From an uncultured cyanobacterium (GTDB lineage Bacteria > Cyanobacteriota > Cyanobacteriia > PCC-6307 > Cyanobiaceae), in assembly GCA_903934745.1 (NCBI GenBank), contig CAIZOZ010000076.1, positions 1 to 6,378 on the forward strand: DNA of 6,378 nt, read 5' to 3'. The notes beneath the pieces were generated by a model. The model searched no databases. It was not told where the DNA came from and saw only the letters and a list, made by a program, of their open reading frames with translations. Both the position numbers and the translations under genes were made by a program. Positions 1-6,043 of the stretch are shown piece by piece. Positions within the stretch are counted from its first letter, which is position 1; every line of letters starts with the position of its first letter.

Positions 1-768
1 GTGTGAATAGAACCAGAAAAAATGCTGGTAAAGCACCGGATCGCCTCCCCCTTCAGGTCTGTAGAAGGAGGTGCCGGCGGTGAGGTCAAGCAGCAGCATG
101 ATGGCGCCGCCGGTGAGGGCAGGCAGGCCGATCAGCTGCAGGGTCTGGGCGGCCAGGGCTGTCCAGCAGTAGACCGGCATGCGGAAGAAGCCCATGCCCG
201 GGGCGCGCATGCGCAGGATCGTGGTGACGAAATTGACGGCCCCCATGATCGAGGACACACCGGAGAGGGCTACGGCCACCAGCCACAGTCCCTGGCCGCT
301 GATCAGGTTGCCGAGCGGATTCTGGATGCTCACCGGCGGATAGGACCACCAGCCTGAATAGGCAGGTCCCCCGGGCACAAAGAAGCTGGCAATCAGCAGG
401 CTGCCGAAGATCGGTACCAGCCAGAACGCCACGGCATTGAGCCGTGGAAAAGCCATGTCGGGGGCGCCGATCATGGTGGGGATCAACAGATTATTGAGCC
501 CGTTGAGAATCGGGAAGATAAACAGGAACAACATAATTGTTCCGTGCATCGTGTAGAGCCCGTTGTACACGGTGCGATCGACGAGATCCGAGGCTGGTGT
601 GATTAATTCGCCCCGGATGATCATGGCGAGGAAGCCACCGATCAGAAAAAAGAAGAAGGCGACCACGATGTACTGGATGCCGATCACCTTGGCATCGGTG
701 TTGAAGCCGAAGTAACGGGTCCAGCTTTGCTCTGGTTCTGAATGGGGAAGGGGGATCGTGCTGGTCAT
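1..768 (-). CDS. ctaD: Heme-copper oxidase subunit I, ARTO-type (partial, C-terminus outside window)
   Basis: Catalytic subunit of a respiratory terminal oxidase that reduces O2 at a heme-copper centre in the membrane. Only the first 256 codons are present; the frame is open to the left edge. A hydrophobic helix at about residues 31-51 is followed by the low-spin heme ligand in MHGTIM (H75). The family signature GAPDMAFPR lies at 101-109. N93, D104 and N111 align with the D-channel residues N121, D132 and N139 of the Rhodobacter enzyme. Near the edge, GGGDPVLYQHFFWFYSH (240-256) ends on the expected CuB histidine H256. The spacing H75 to H256 (181) fits the family. The YSH form resembles A2-type oxidases rather than the A1 form GHPEVY. 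The start ATG lies 4 bases after the subunit II stop, and the GAGG of that TGAGG junction may serve as a closely spaced ribosome site. The assignment to ARTO rests on the neighbouring subunit II. Confidence 0.95.
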   Translation of the reverse strand, partial: MTSTIPLPHSEPEQSWTRYFGFNTDAKVIGIQYIVVAFFFFLIGGFLAMIIRGELITPASDLVDRTVYNGLYTMHGTIMLFLFIFPILNGLNNLLIPTMIGAPDMAFPRLNAVAFWLVPIFGSLLIASFFVPGGPAYSGWWSYPPVSIQNPLGNLISGQGLWLVAVALSGVSSIMGAVNFVTTILRMRAPGMGFFRMPVYCWTALAAQTLQLIGLPALTGGAIMLLLDLTAGTSFYRPEGGGDPVLYQHFFWFYSH

Positions 769-772
769 GGCC

Positions 773-1711
773 TCAGGAATCGTGGGGGAGGGTGTTGGAA
801 CCGGGAACGTTCACCTGAGGGGCTGGGGCAGGCTGCACGGTTGCCCAACCAGGTTTGGTCAGTTTCTGACGCTCGCGATACTCGCCAACGGCATCACTGA
901 GGCCGTCCTGAAGTGGTTGGGAGGCTCCCTGATTGAGCCAGGACTGGTAGGCCTCGTCTGTCTCGACGACAACATCGGCCTGGTTGGTGGCGAACCAGGT
1001 GCCGCTGAACTGGGAATCCCTGAGCCGATAGCGACCTTCGCGTGTGGGGGTGAGGGTGAAGTTGATCGCCTTGCCTGGAATCACATCTTGCTTGAGCCGG
1101 AAGGCCGGGATATAGAAGCCATGGATCACATCGTCGGAGGTGAGCCGGAAGGTGACCGACTTGTCCACTGGTAGATGCAGCTCGGTGGAGGAGACCTTGG
1201 CGCCTGGATAGCGAAACTCCCAGGACCACTGGCGGGCGATCACTTCAATGGATTCGGACGGCAGTTGATCGCCTGGATAGCCGCCCTGCGCCTCGATCAC
1301 GTTGTGGGGATGGATGTGCTCCATCGGACCGAGGATTCCAAGCTGGTGGTTGATCCGCATGGCGTAAATCGCGATACCCATCACGATGGCCAGGGGAATC
1401 AGGGTCCAGATCACCTCCAGTTTGGTGTTGCCTTCGATCGGCTCGGCATCGCTGATGTCGTATTTCTCGGCGCGATGCATCAGCACCACCCAGGTGATCA
1501 CCGACATCACGCCCAGAAAGACAAAGGTGCCCAGTCCGGTTTCGAAGCTGAACAGGCCATCCACCAGTGGAGCGGCATTGGAAGCCTGCACGGGCAGCCA
1601 GTGATAGGCCTGGCCGGCCATCCAGACACTGATCAGCACCAGCAGGCCGATCCAGAGAGCCAGAGCGACCAGCGCAATCGTGCCGGGGCGGCGTGGAGAC
1701 GAGGAGGTCAT
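773..1711 (-). CDS. ctaC: Oxidase subunit II lacking CuA ligands (ARTO / quinol-oxidase-like)
   Basis: 312-aa subunit II of a heme-copper oxidase. Hydrophobic segments lie at about 11-33 (signal or anchor), 57-79 and 100-119. The family motif GNTKLEVIWTLIP (94-106) starts the last of these. A periplasmic/lumenal cupredoxin domain follows, with RQWSWEFRYPG (160-170) and DVIHGFYIPAFRLKQD (194-209). H197 matches the first CuA histidine. Where cytochrome c oxidases carry C-x-E-x-C-x3-H-x2-M, this protein reads RDSQFSGTWFATNQ (231-244), so both cysteines, the glutamate, the second histidine and the methionine are absent. E. coli CyoA also lacks these ligands. In the family this means electrons come from quinol, not cytochrome c. 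Cyanobacterial ARTO subunit II is known to lack CuA; that this is ARTO is a strong inference. The stop of the preceding gene overlaps an AGGGA ribosome site 9 bases before the ATG. The C-terminal tail (about 285-312) is proline-rich. Confidence 0.95.
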   Translation of the reverse strand: MTSSSPRRPGTIALVALALWIGLLVLISVWMAGQAYHWLPVQASNAAPLVDGLFSFETGLGTFVFLGVMSVITWVVLMHRAEKYDISDAEPIEGNTKLEVIWTLIPLAIVMGIAIYAMRINHQLGILGPMEHIHPHNVIEAQGGYPGDQLPSESIEVIARQWSWEFRYPGAKVSSTELHLPVDKSVTFRLTSDDVIHGFYIPAFRLKQDVIPGKAINFTLTPTREGRYRLRDSQFSGTWFATNQADVVVETDEAYQSWLNQGASQPLQDGLSDAVGEYRERQKLTKPGWATVQPAPAPQVNVPGSNTLPHDS

Positions 1712-1723
1712 GGGGAGAGATCC

Positions 1724-2395
1724 CTAAGGAAGGGCGACGTTCAAGTCAGCCCCGGAGGTCAGCAACTGATCGGCGGTGATGTGCACTCCGAACTCACCGG
1801 CCAGTTCGGCACCGAGGGTGCCGTGCAAACCGATCACCAGAAACAGGCCCAGCCCCACCAATAGGTAGAGCCACTGCACCTGGCGGCCCATGTCGCGGCG
1901 CCAGAGGAAGCGCTGGTAACCGCGCCAGACGGTCATGGCGATGATCGCCAGCAGGATGGCGACCCCACCGACGCCATGCAGAAGCATCGTTTCCATGCTT
2001 TGCAGGCCGATGGTGCTGGTGACGCCGGGAATCGGCACTGCCAGCAGCATCTCGAAGAAACCAGCCGCCACGGTGAAGAAGCTGACCACGGCGCAGGCCA
2101 GCAGGTTGTACCAGCCCACGTCGTGGAAGCCGGCCCGGGTGATTGGCAGGGCCAGGAAGCGGAACACCCGCTTTTCGAGCGGATAGAGGGCGCCGGCGAT
2201 GTCGAAGGCGATGGCGATCACGAACAGGCCGATCGTGAAATGGACCAGGGTCGGATGGATCGGCAGGCTGTAGGGCAGATCGTTGGCACCCAGCCAGCCG
2301 GCCAGCTGATGGATCGGCGAGTCGGCCGGCAGGGTGGTGATCTCCAGCAGCAGCTGGGGGTACACCACGGCGGGCAGGAGCAGGGGGAAGGCCAT
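1724..2395 (-). CDS. DUF2231-family membrane protein (larger of tandem pair)
   Basis: 223-aa integral membrane protein of the DUF2231 family; its biochemical function is unknown. After a hydrophobic N-terminus (1-18) come four likely membrane helices at about 48-70, 95-119, 139-157 and 174-193. The family signature HPTLVHF is at 47-53 (H47, H52). Further conserved positions are F64-D65, N97, E115, H140, W157-R158 and H191. The same set occurs with matching spacing in the adjacent 165-aa protein, so the two are paralogues. Its ATG shares one base with the stop of the upstream gene (TGATG), which suggests translational coupling, and oxidase subunit II follows 12 bases downstream. Polar histidines at helix ends could hold heme or quinone, but that is inference. 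An accessory or assembly role for the oxidase is suggested only by the operon. Confidence 0.88.
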   Translation of the reverse strand: MAFPLLLPAVVYPQLLLEITTLPADSPIHQLAGWLGANDLPYSLPIHPTLVHFTIGLFVIAIAFDIAGALYPLEKRVFRFLALPITRAGFHDVGWYNLLACAVVSFFTVAAGFFEMLLAVPIPGVTSTIGLQSMETMLLHGVGGVAILLAIIAMTVWRGYQRFLWRRDMGRQVQWLYLLVGLGLFLVIGLHGTLGAELAGEFGVHITADQLLTSGADLNVALP

Positions 2396-2892
2396 CAGAT
2401 CAACCCGGCGCGACCGGCGGCTACCACGGGCACGGTGTGCAGGCCGTAGACCCAGATCAGCTGGTTGCCCAGGGTGACCTGCACCGCGACGAGCAGGGCC
2501 AGCACGCCGCCGGCCGCCAGGAACGGCAGTGGCAGGCTTTCGGGATCACGGTTGCGCAGCACGTAGCGCCAGCCGGTGAGCAGCGAGAGGATGCCGGCCA
2601 GCGACCAGCCCAGGGTGCTGTGCAGATTGAGGATCGAGCGGGAGGCGCCGTAGGGCTCGGCCAGCCCCGCTTCCACCTGGCCGAAGATGATCGCCACGAA
2701 GATGGCCGCTGTGGCGAACAGCAGATTCCAGAAGCTGACCTCAAACAGGTTGGGGCGCCGCAGCACCACACCGATCAGATCAAACACCACGCTGATCACC
2801 GCCATGGCGATGACGAAGTGGACAACGATCGGATGGAGGGTGTCCATCCAGGGCAGGTTGTGATCATTGAGCGCTGGCAGCAGCTGCTGCAT
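2395..2892 (-). CDS. DUF2231-family membrane protein (smaller of tandem pair, first gene of operon)
   Basis: 165-aa integral membrane protein of the DUF2231 family, apparently the first gene of the oxidase operon. Four likely helices lie at about 22-44, 54-72, 92-112 and 123-150. The signature HPIVVHF is at 20-26 (H20, H25). F37-D38, W55-N56, E74, H91, W108-R109 and H152 match the conserved positions of the neighbouring paralogue. The ATG at 2890-2892 is chosen because no earlier in-frame start was seen nearby and AAGG lies 5 bases upstream (2898-2901). It overlaps the next gene by one base. DUF2231 pairs before ARTO genes are, as far as I recall, a recurrent cyanobacterial arrangement. Function is unknown; a role with the oxidase is inferred from position. 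Confidence 0.88.
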   Translation of the reverse strand: MQQLLPALNDHNLPWMDTLHPIVVHFVIAMAVISVVFDLIGVVLRRPNLFEVSFWNLLFATAAIFVAIIFGQVEAGLAEPYGASRSILNLHSTLGWSLAGILSLLTGWRYVLRNRDPESLPLPFLAAGGVLALLVAVQVTLGNQLIWVYGLHTVPVVAAGRAGLI

Positions 2893-2897
2893 CGGGG

Positions 2898-2901
2898 CCT
2901 T
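2898..2901 (-). promoter_or_regulatory. Ribosome binding site of the oxidase operon's first gene
   Basis: AAGG on the minus strand, 5 bases before the ATG of the 165-aa DUF2231 gene. It is the clearest Shine-Dalgarno-like site of the operon and supports that start. Confidence 0.5.
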
Positions 2902-2910
2902 GCCACGATG

Positions 2911-2924
2911 AACCTCTTGAGGTT
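2911..2924. repeat. Short inverted repeat AACCTC-N2-GAGGTT upstream of the oxidase operon
   Basis: Perfect 6-base arms around TT, 18 bases before the start codon of the first DUF2231 gene. The position would suit a repressor operator or a small leader hairpin. It has no following T-run, so it is unlikely to be a terminator. Six-base arms can occur by chance. Confidence 0.35.
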
Positions 2925-2978
2925 GGCCAGGCTCAGCCCGTCGCGCTGGATCTATGACCTTTTGCTACAGGGCTGTGG

Positions 2979-2998
2979 CCAATCCCGGACGCGATTGG
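2979..2998. repeat. Inverted repeat CCAATC-N8-GATTGG between Nif11 gene and oxidase operon
   Basis: Perfect 6-base arms separated by 8 bases, centred about 95 bases upstream of the DUF2231 start and 9 bases beyond the Nif11 stop. The 20-base dyad has the size of a helix-turn-helix regulator site. No T-run follows on either strand, so a simple intrinsic terminator is less likely. No convincing -35/-10 pair was seen between this repeat and the operon; the best minus-strand candidates (TTGGCC and CATAGA) are 20 bases apart. Confidence 0.4.
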
Positions 2999-3007
2999 AG
3001 GTCGGCT

Positions 3008-3262
3008 TCAGTCCTTGTCGCTTGCGCCGAAGGCGTGCATCAAGGCATCGCCCCAGCTGTTGATCGCTTCGAGTTTGTGGTCGGGCGCTTTGCTGATGGC
3101 TTCCGCATGGGCTTTCAGCAGGGTGACCTTGCTGAAGCTGTGGCCATGGCTGCTGGCCAGGTCGACGACATCGTCGAGACCGGTGGCGGCGTGCAGTTTC
3201 TGGCGCAGCTGCTCATCGGCGGCGGCGCTGCTGACGAAGGCCTGCAGGGCGGGGAGCGACAC
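3008..3262 (-). CDS. Nif11-like domain protein, standalone
   Basis: 84-aa soluble protein. Residues 1-49 match the Nif11 / nif11-like leader peptide pattern: MSLPALQAFVSSAAADEQLR at the N-terminus, then QKLHAATGLDDVVDLASSHG. The start is GTG (3260-3262); it is the only standard start in frame before an upstream stop at 3329-3331, and it gives the usual family N-terminus. No clear ribosome site precedes it. Nif11 domains serve as leader peptides of cyanobacterial lanthipeptide precursors (prochlorosins) but also occur alone with unknown roles. Here there is no Gly-Gly cleavage site and no cysteine anywhere, so a modified-peptide precursor is unlikely. The tail (50-84) is predicted to be largely helical and ends in a charged SDKD. 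It is transcribed toward the oxidase operon, 115 bases upstream of it, and away from the NDH-2 gene. Confidence 0.82.
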   Translation of the reverse strand: MSLPALQAFVSSAAADEQLRQKLHAATGLDDVVDLASSHGHSFSKVTLLKAHAEAISKAPDHKLEAINSWGDALMHAFGASDKD

Positions 3263-3365
3263 GGGCAGAGGGCGAGTGAGGGACTCTGCATCCTGGCAGG
3301 GCAGAGCTCCCCTGGCCGCAGATTGCCATTACCTTGCAAGCGTTGTGCCGACCGCATCAATAGTG

Positions 3366-3383
3366 AAGGAACGCTTCTTCCTT
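3366..3383. repeat. Inverted repeat AAGGAA-N6-TTCCTT in the NDH-2 leader
   Basis: Perfect 6-base arms with a 6-base loop, 24 bases before the NDH-2 ATG and within the 145-base divergent region shared with the Nif11 gene. A direct duplication of CTTGAG (3381-3392) overlaps its right arm. It could be a leader hairpin or an operator. No strong promoter was recognised; TTGCAA (3334-3339) and AATAGT (3359-3364) are 19 bases apart, which is a weak match. Confidence 0.35.
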
Positions 3384-3407
3384 GAGCTTGAGCCGAGCGA
3401 AGCCGTG

Positions 3408-4766
3408 ATGAAGAGCTGGCCCCATGTGGTGATCGTCGGCGGTGGCTTTGCCGGGCTTAAGGCGGCCCATCGCCTCGCCGGCAAGCCGGTGCGGGTCACG
3501 CTGGTGGATAAGCGCAACTTCAGCCTTTTTCAGCCCCTGCTCTATCAGGTGGCCTCCGGTCTGGTGTCCGAGGCGGATGTGGCCACGCCCCTGCGGCTGT
3601 TATTGGCCAAGGCGGCCAATGTGCAGGTGCTGCTTGGTGAGGTGGTCGATCTCGATGCCGAGAACCGGGAGGTGGTGTTCAACGATCGTCGCCTGCGTTA
3701 CGACAGCCTGATCCTGGCCACCGGCTCCGGCAGCACTTACTTCGGTCACGAGGAGTGGCGTGAACTGGCGCCGCCGATGAAAATCCTTGAGCATGCCGAT
3801 GAGATCCGGCGACGGGTGCTCTCGGCCCTGGAGGAGGCGGAGCAGACCCCGGATCGCGATCGTTGCCGTTTTCTGCAGTCGGTGGTGGTCGTGGGCGGTG
3901 GTGCCTCGGGCTGCGAGCTGGCCGGTTCCCTCAACGAGTTGATGCGCCACGCGGCCCAGCGCGATTTCCGCCAGCTGGATCCGCAGCTATGTCGGGTGTT
4001 CCTCGTTGATCCCGGCGATCGGGTGCTGCGGGCCATGGATCCGGACCTGTCCAAGGCGGCTGGTACCTACCTCAGCTCCCGCGGGGTGGAGTTGGTGCTG
4101 GGCGGCCGGGTGCAGGCCATCGAGGCCGGCCGGCTCACCGTGGCCTTTAAAAATCCGCCGGCCGGTACGCCGACGGAACGGGCGCTCGAAGCCGCCACGA
4201 TTTGCTGGAGTGCAGGTGTGCGCGCCTCCCACCTTGGCAAGCTGCTCGCCGATCGCACCGGTTGCACGGTCGATCGCGGCGGGCGGGTGGTGGTTGAGCC
4301 CGACTTCTCGATCGCTGGCCATCCGGAGATCCGGGTGGTGGGTGATCTCTGCTCCTATTCGCACACCGTCGATGGCAAACCCCTGCCTGGCATGGCCGGC
4401 CCGGCGGTCCAGATGGGCGGCTGGGTGGCGCTTGATCTGCTGGCCCAGTTGACGGGTGAACGCCAGACCACCTTCCGTTGGTTTGATTTCGGCAGCATGG
4501 CGGTGATCGGTCCCCTGTTTGCCGTGGCTGATCTGCGCGGCATCAAGCTCACTGGTCCCCTCGGCTGGTTGCTGTGGGGACTGGCTCACCTGGCCTTCAT
4601 GCCGGCCAATGAGAATCGCCTCACCCTGCTCACCAAGTGGCTCTGGATGATCGCCACCCGTCAGCGGGCCGGCCTGCTGATCACCGGCCGGCCCGATCAG
4701 CACATGGGTGTGGAGGTGGGGCTGGAGCGGGCTGAGATCTTGACGCCGGAGCCGGAAGCCAGCTGA
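3408..4766 (+). CDS. Type II NAD(P)H:quinone oxidoreductase (NDH-2)
   Basis: 452-aa FAD enzyme that passes electrons from NAD(P)H to membrane quinone without pumping protons. The N-terminal FAD fold starts with VVIVGGGFAG (7-16, G11/G13/G16), followed by an acidic residue after the second strand (D34). QPLLYQVASG (42-51) and LATGSGSTYFG (103-113) are typical NDH-2 segments. A second Rossmann fold for NAD(P)H starts at VVVVGGGASG (159-168) with E170. VVGDLCS (310-316) is the second FAD contact, with D313. An amphipathic or hydrophobic C-terminal segment (about 383-399) fits membrane attachment. The frame is open upstream to 3015, but the ATG at 3408 is chosen because the FAD motif then begins at residue 7 and GAAG lies 5 bases before it; GTG at 3405 or 3363 is possible. 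Cyanobacteria carry several relatives (NdbA, NdbB, NdbC). I cannot tell which this is; NdbB-type enzymes act on demethylphylloquinone. Confidence 0.93.
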   Translation: MKSWPHVVIVGGGFAGLKAAHRLAGKPVRVTLVDKRNFSLFQPLLYQVASGLVSEADVATPLRLLLAKAANVQVLLGEVVDLDAENREVVFNDRRLRYDSLILATGSGSTYFGHEEWRELAPPMKILEHADEIRRRVLSALEEAEQTPDRDRCRFLQSVVVVGGGASGCELAGSLNELMRHAAQRDFRQLDPQLCRVFLVDPGDRVLRAMDPDLSKAAGTYLSSRGVELVLGGRVQAIEAGRLTVAFKNPPAGTPTERALEAATICWSAGVRASHLGKLLADRTGCTVDRGGRVVVEPDFSIAGHPEIRVVGDLCSYSHTVDGKPLPGMAGPAVQMGGWVALDLLAQLTGERQTTFRWFDFGSMAVIGPLFAVADLRGIKLTGPLGWLLWGLAHLAFMPANENRLTLLTKWLWMIATRQRAGLLITGRPDQHMGVEVGLERAEILTPEPEAS

Positions 4767-4789
4767 GTTCGTGCCGGCGGCGGCTCCTG

Positions 4790-4818
4790 TTCCAATTCTT
4801 TGTTGGATTCATTATTTT
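4790..4818 (+). promoter_or_regulatory. Possible weak promoter before the SMP-30-like gene
   Basis: TTCCAA (4790-4795) and TATTTT (4813-4818) are 17 bases apart, within the AT-rich 68-base gap after NDH-2. The -35 match is poor, and the implied transcript would start only about 10 bases before the ATG. Read-through from NDH-2 is an equal possibility, since no terminator hairpin was seen in the gap. Confidence 0.22.
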
Positions 4819-4834
4819 CTTTCCCCTGGAATTC

Positions 4835-6043
4835 ATGTCACGTCTTCATAATCTGCTCCAGCCCCAGCCGCAACGTCTGCTGAGCCTGTTGCTGGGTGGT
4901 TCGATGCTCCTCGCCTGCAGGCCGGCGGCGGCTGCCGTGCCGATGGGCGCAGATTGTCTGCCGGGGAGTCCTGTGGCCAAGGCATGTCGCGACCTTGTCA
5001 TCACGAACTCTCCTGAATACCCGGAATCAGAGTCGCCCCAGCTGACGGTCCAGGCCTTGGATCCGGCTTTTGAAGAGATTGTCGGTCGCACTCCCAAGCT
5101 CATCCCACTGGCCACCGGCTTTGGTTTCACTGAAGGGCCCGTCTTTCTGAAGGATCGAAAGGGCAGTGGTGGGATGTTGTTCGTGACGGATCAGATTCAC
5201 AACAGCATTTATTCGATGCGTTGGAATGGGTTGGATGCGAAAGGCGCGATCACTCCGGCATCCTGGCAAGCGCCTCGCCTTTTTCGTAATCCTTCTGGAG
5301 TGGCTGATGGTCAGACTCCCGATCTCCAGGGGCATCTGCTGACCGCAGAAACCACCGGTCGACGCGTTTCAATCACCCGTGATTTTTCTGCCAATCTCAA
5401 GAGTCCTGATGCCCAGGCTCCTTCTCTGGTGGATCGCTACCAGGGGAAACCTCTGAACTCACCGAATGATCTTGTTGTCAAGAGCGACGGGACGGTCTGG
5501 TTCACTGATCCCACCTATGGCTCTCTGCAGTTTCCACCTCAGACGGCGCAATTGCCCAGCAATGTCTACCGTTATGATCCTGCTGGCAAACAGCTGACTG
5601 TTGTCGAGCCCGACCTTATGATGCCGAATGGCATTGCTTTTGGTCCCGGCGAGAAAACGCTCTACATCATTGATAGTGGTGCCATTCAGGGGCCGCGCAC
5701 ATACTTTTCTTATCTGCCGCATCGGATCTATGTCTATGACATGAGCAAGGACGGCAAGACGCTTCTGAACAAGCGCCTCTTTGCCGACGTCTCGCCTGGG
5801 TTCCCCGATGGCATGAGGCTGGATGAGAGCGGTAACGTCTATGTGGGTACACTTGAAGGCATCCACGTGCTCAATCCTCGGGGCAAGTTGATTGGTAAGT
5901 TCCTGATGGCGAAGGAAACCGCAAATCTTACCTTCGGAGGTGTCGATAACAACATTCTGTTTATCGGCTCCAGCAACAGCCTCTGGGCGGTGAAGCTGAA
6001 GACCCGTGGCTTGGTGCCCGTGCGGACGATGGCCGAGCCCTAA
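4835..6043 (+). CDS. Exported SMP-30/gluconolactonase-like beta-propeller protein
   Basis: 402-aa protein of the SMP-30/gluconolactonase/LRE-like family, six-bladed propellers that often hydrolyse lactones or other esters with a divalent metal. The N-terminus is an export signal: a hydrophobic stretch at 15-27, then LLAC (25-28), a possible lipobox, and AAAA (31-34), a possible signal peptidase I site. Lipoprotein and soluble export are both possible. The mature part shows GFTEGPVF (97-104, E100), LNSPNDLVV (207-215, N211), WFTDPTYG (222-229), MPNGIAF (263-269, N265) and PDGMRLDESGNVYVGTLEG (324-342, D325). E100, N211, N265 and D325 are at the family's metal and active-site positions. The mature protein is longer than regucalcin (about 300 aa). 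Only a weak GGA precedes the ATG. Sampled stretches are 50-62% GC against 58-80% in NDH-2, with more T-ending codons, which hints at a different history. The substrate is unknown. Confidence 0.88.
   Translation: MSRLHNLLQPQPQRLLSLLLGGSMLLACRPAAAAVPMGADCLPGSPVAKACRDLVITNSPEYPESESPQLTVQALDPAFEEIVGRTPKLIPLATGFGFTEGPVFLKDRKGSGGMLFVTDQIHNSIYSMRWNGLDAKGAITPASWQAPRLFRNPSGVADGQTPDLQGHLLTAETTGRRVSITRDFSANLKSPDAQAPSLVDRYQGKPLNSPNDLVVKSDGTVWFTDPTYGSLQFPPQTAQLPSNVYRYDPAGKQLTVVEPDLMMPNGIAFGPGEKTLYIIDSGAIQGPRTYFSYLPHRIYVYDMSKDGKTLLNKRLFADVSPGFPDGMRLDESGNVYVGTLEGIHVLNPRGKLIGKFLMAKETANLTFGGVDNNILFIGSSNSLWAVKLKTRGLVPVRTMAEP

Noticed and set aside
1175..1864. Plus-strand open frame of 229 codons
   Set aside because: Antisense to oxidase subunit II and the DUF2231 gene; its product is low-complexity (rich in Gly, His, Gln) with no family motif, as expected for a shadow in GC-rich DNA.
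2437..3063. Plus-strand open frame of 208 codons
   Set aside because: Antisense to a clear DUF2231 membrane protein and part of the Nif11 gene; composition is Gln/His/Arg-rich without a recognisable domain.
3008..3262. Lanthipeptide (prochlorosin-type) precursor
   Set aside because: Nif11 domain is present, but there is no Gly-Gly cleavage motif, no cysteine, and no synthetase or transporter in the window.
3015..3407. N-terminal extension of NDH-2 by 131 codons
   Set aside because: The FAD motif belongs at the very N-terminus of NDH-2, and the extension overlaps the Nif11 gene on the other strand.
3987..4703. Minus-strand open frame of 238 codons
   Set aside because: Lies wholly inside the NDH-2 gene, whose motifs are unmistakable; the antisense product shows no domain.
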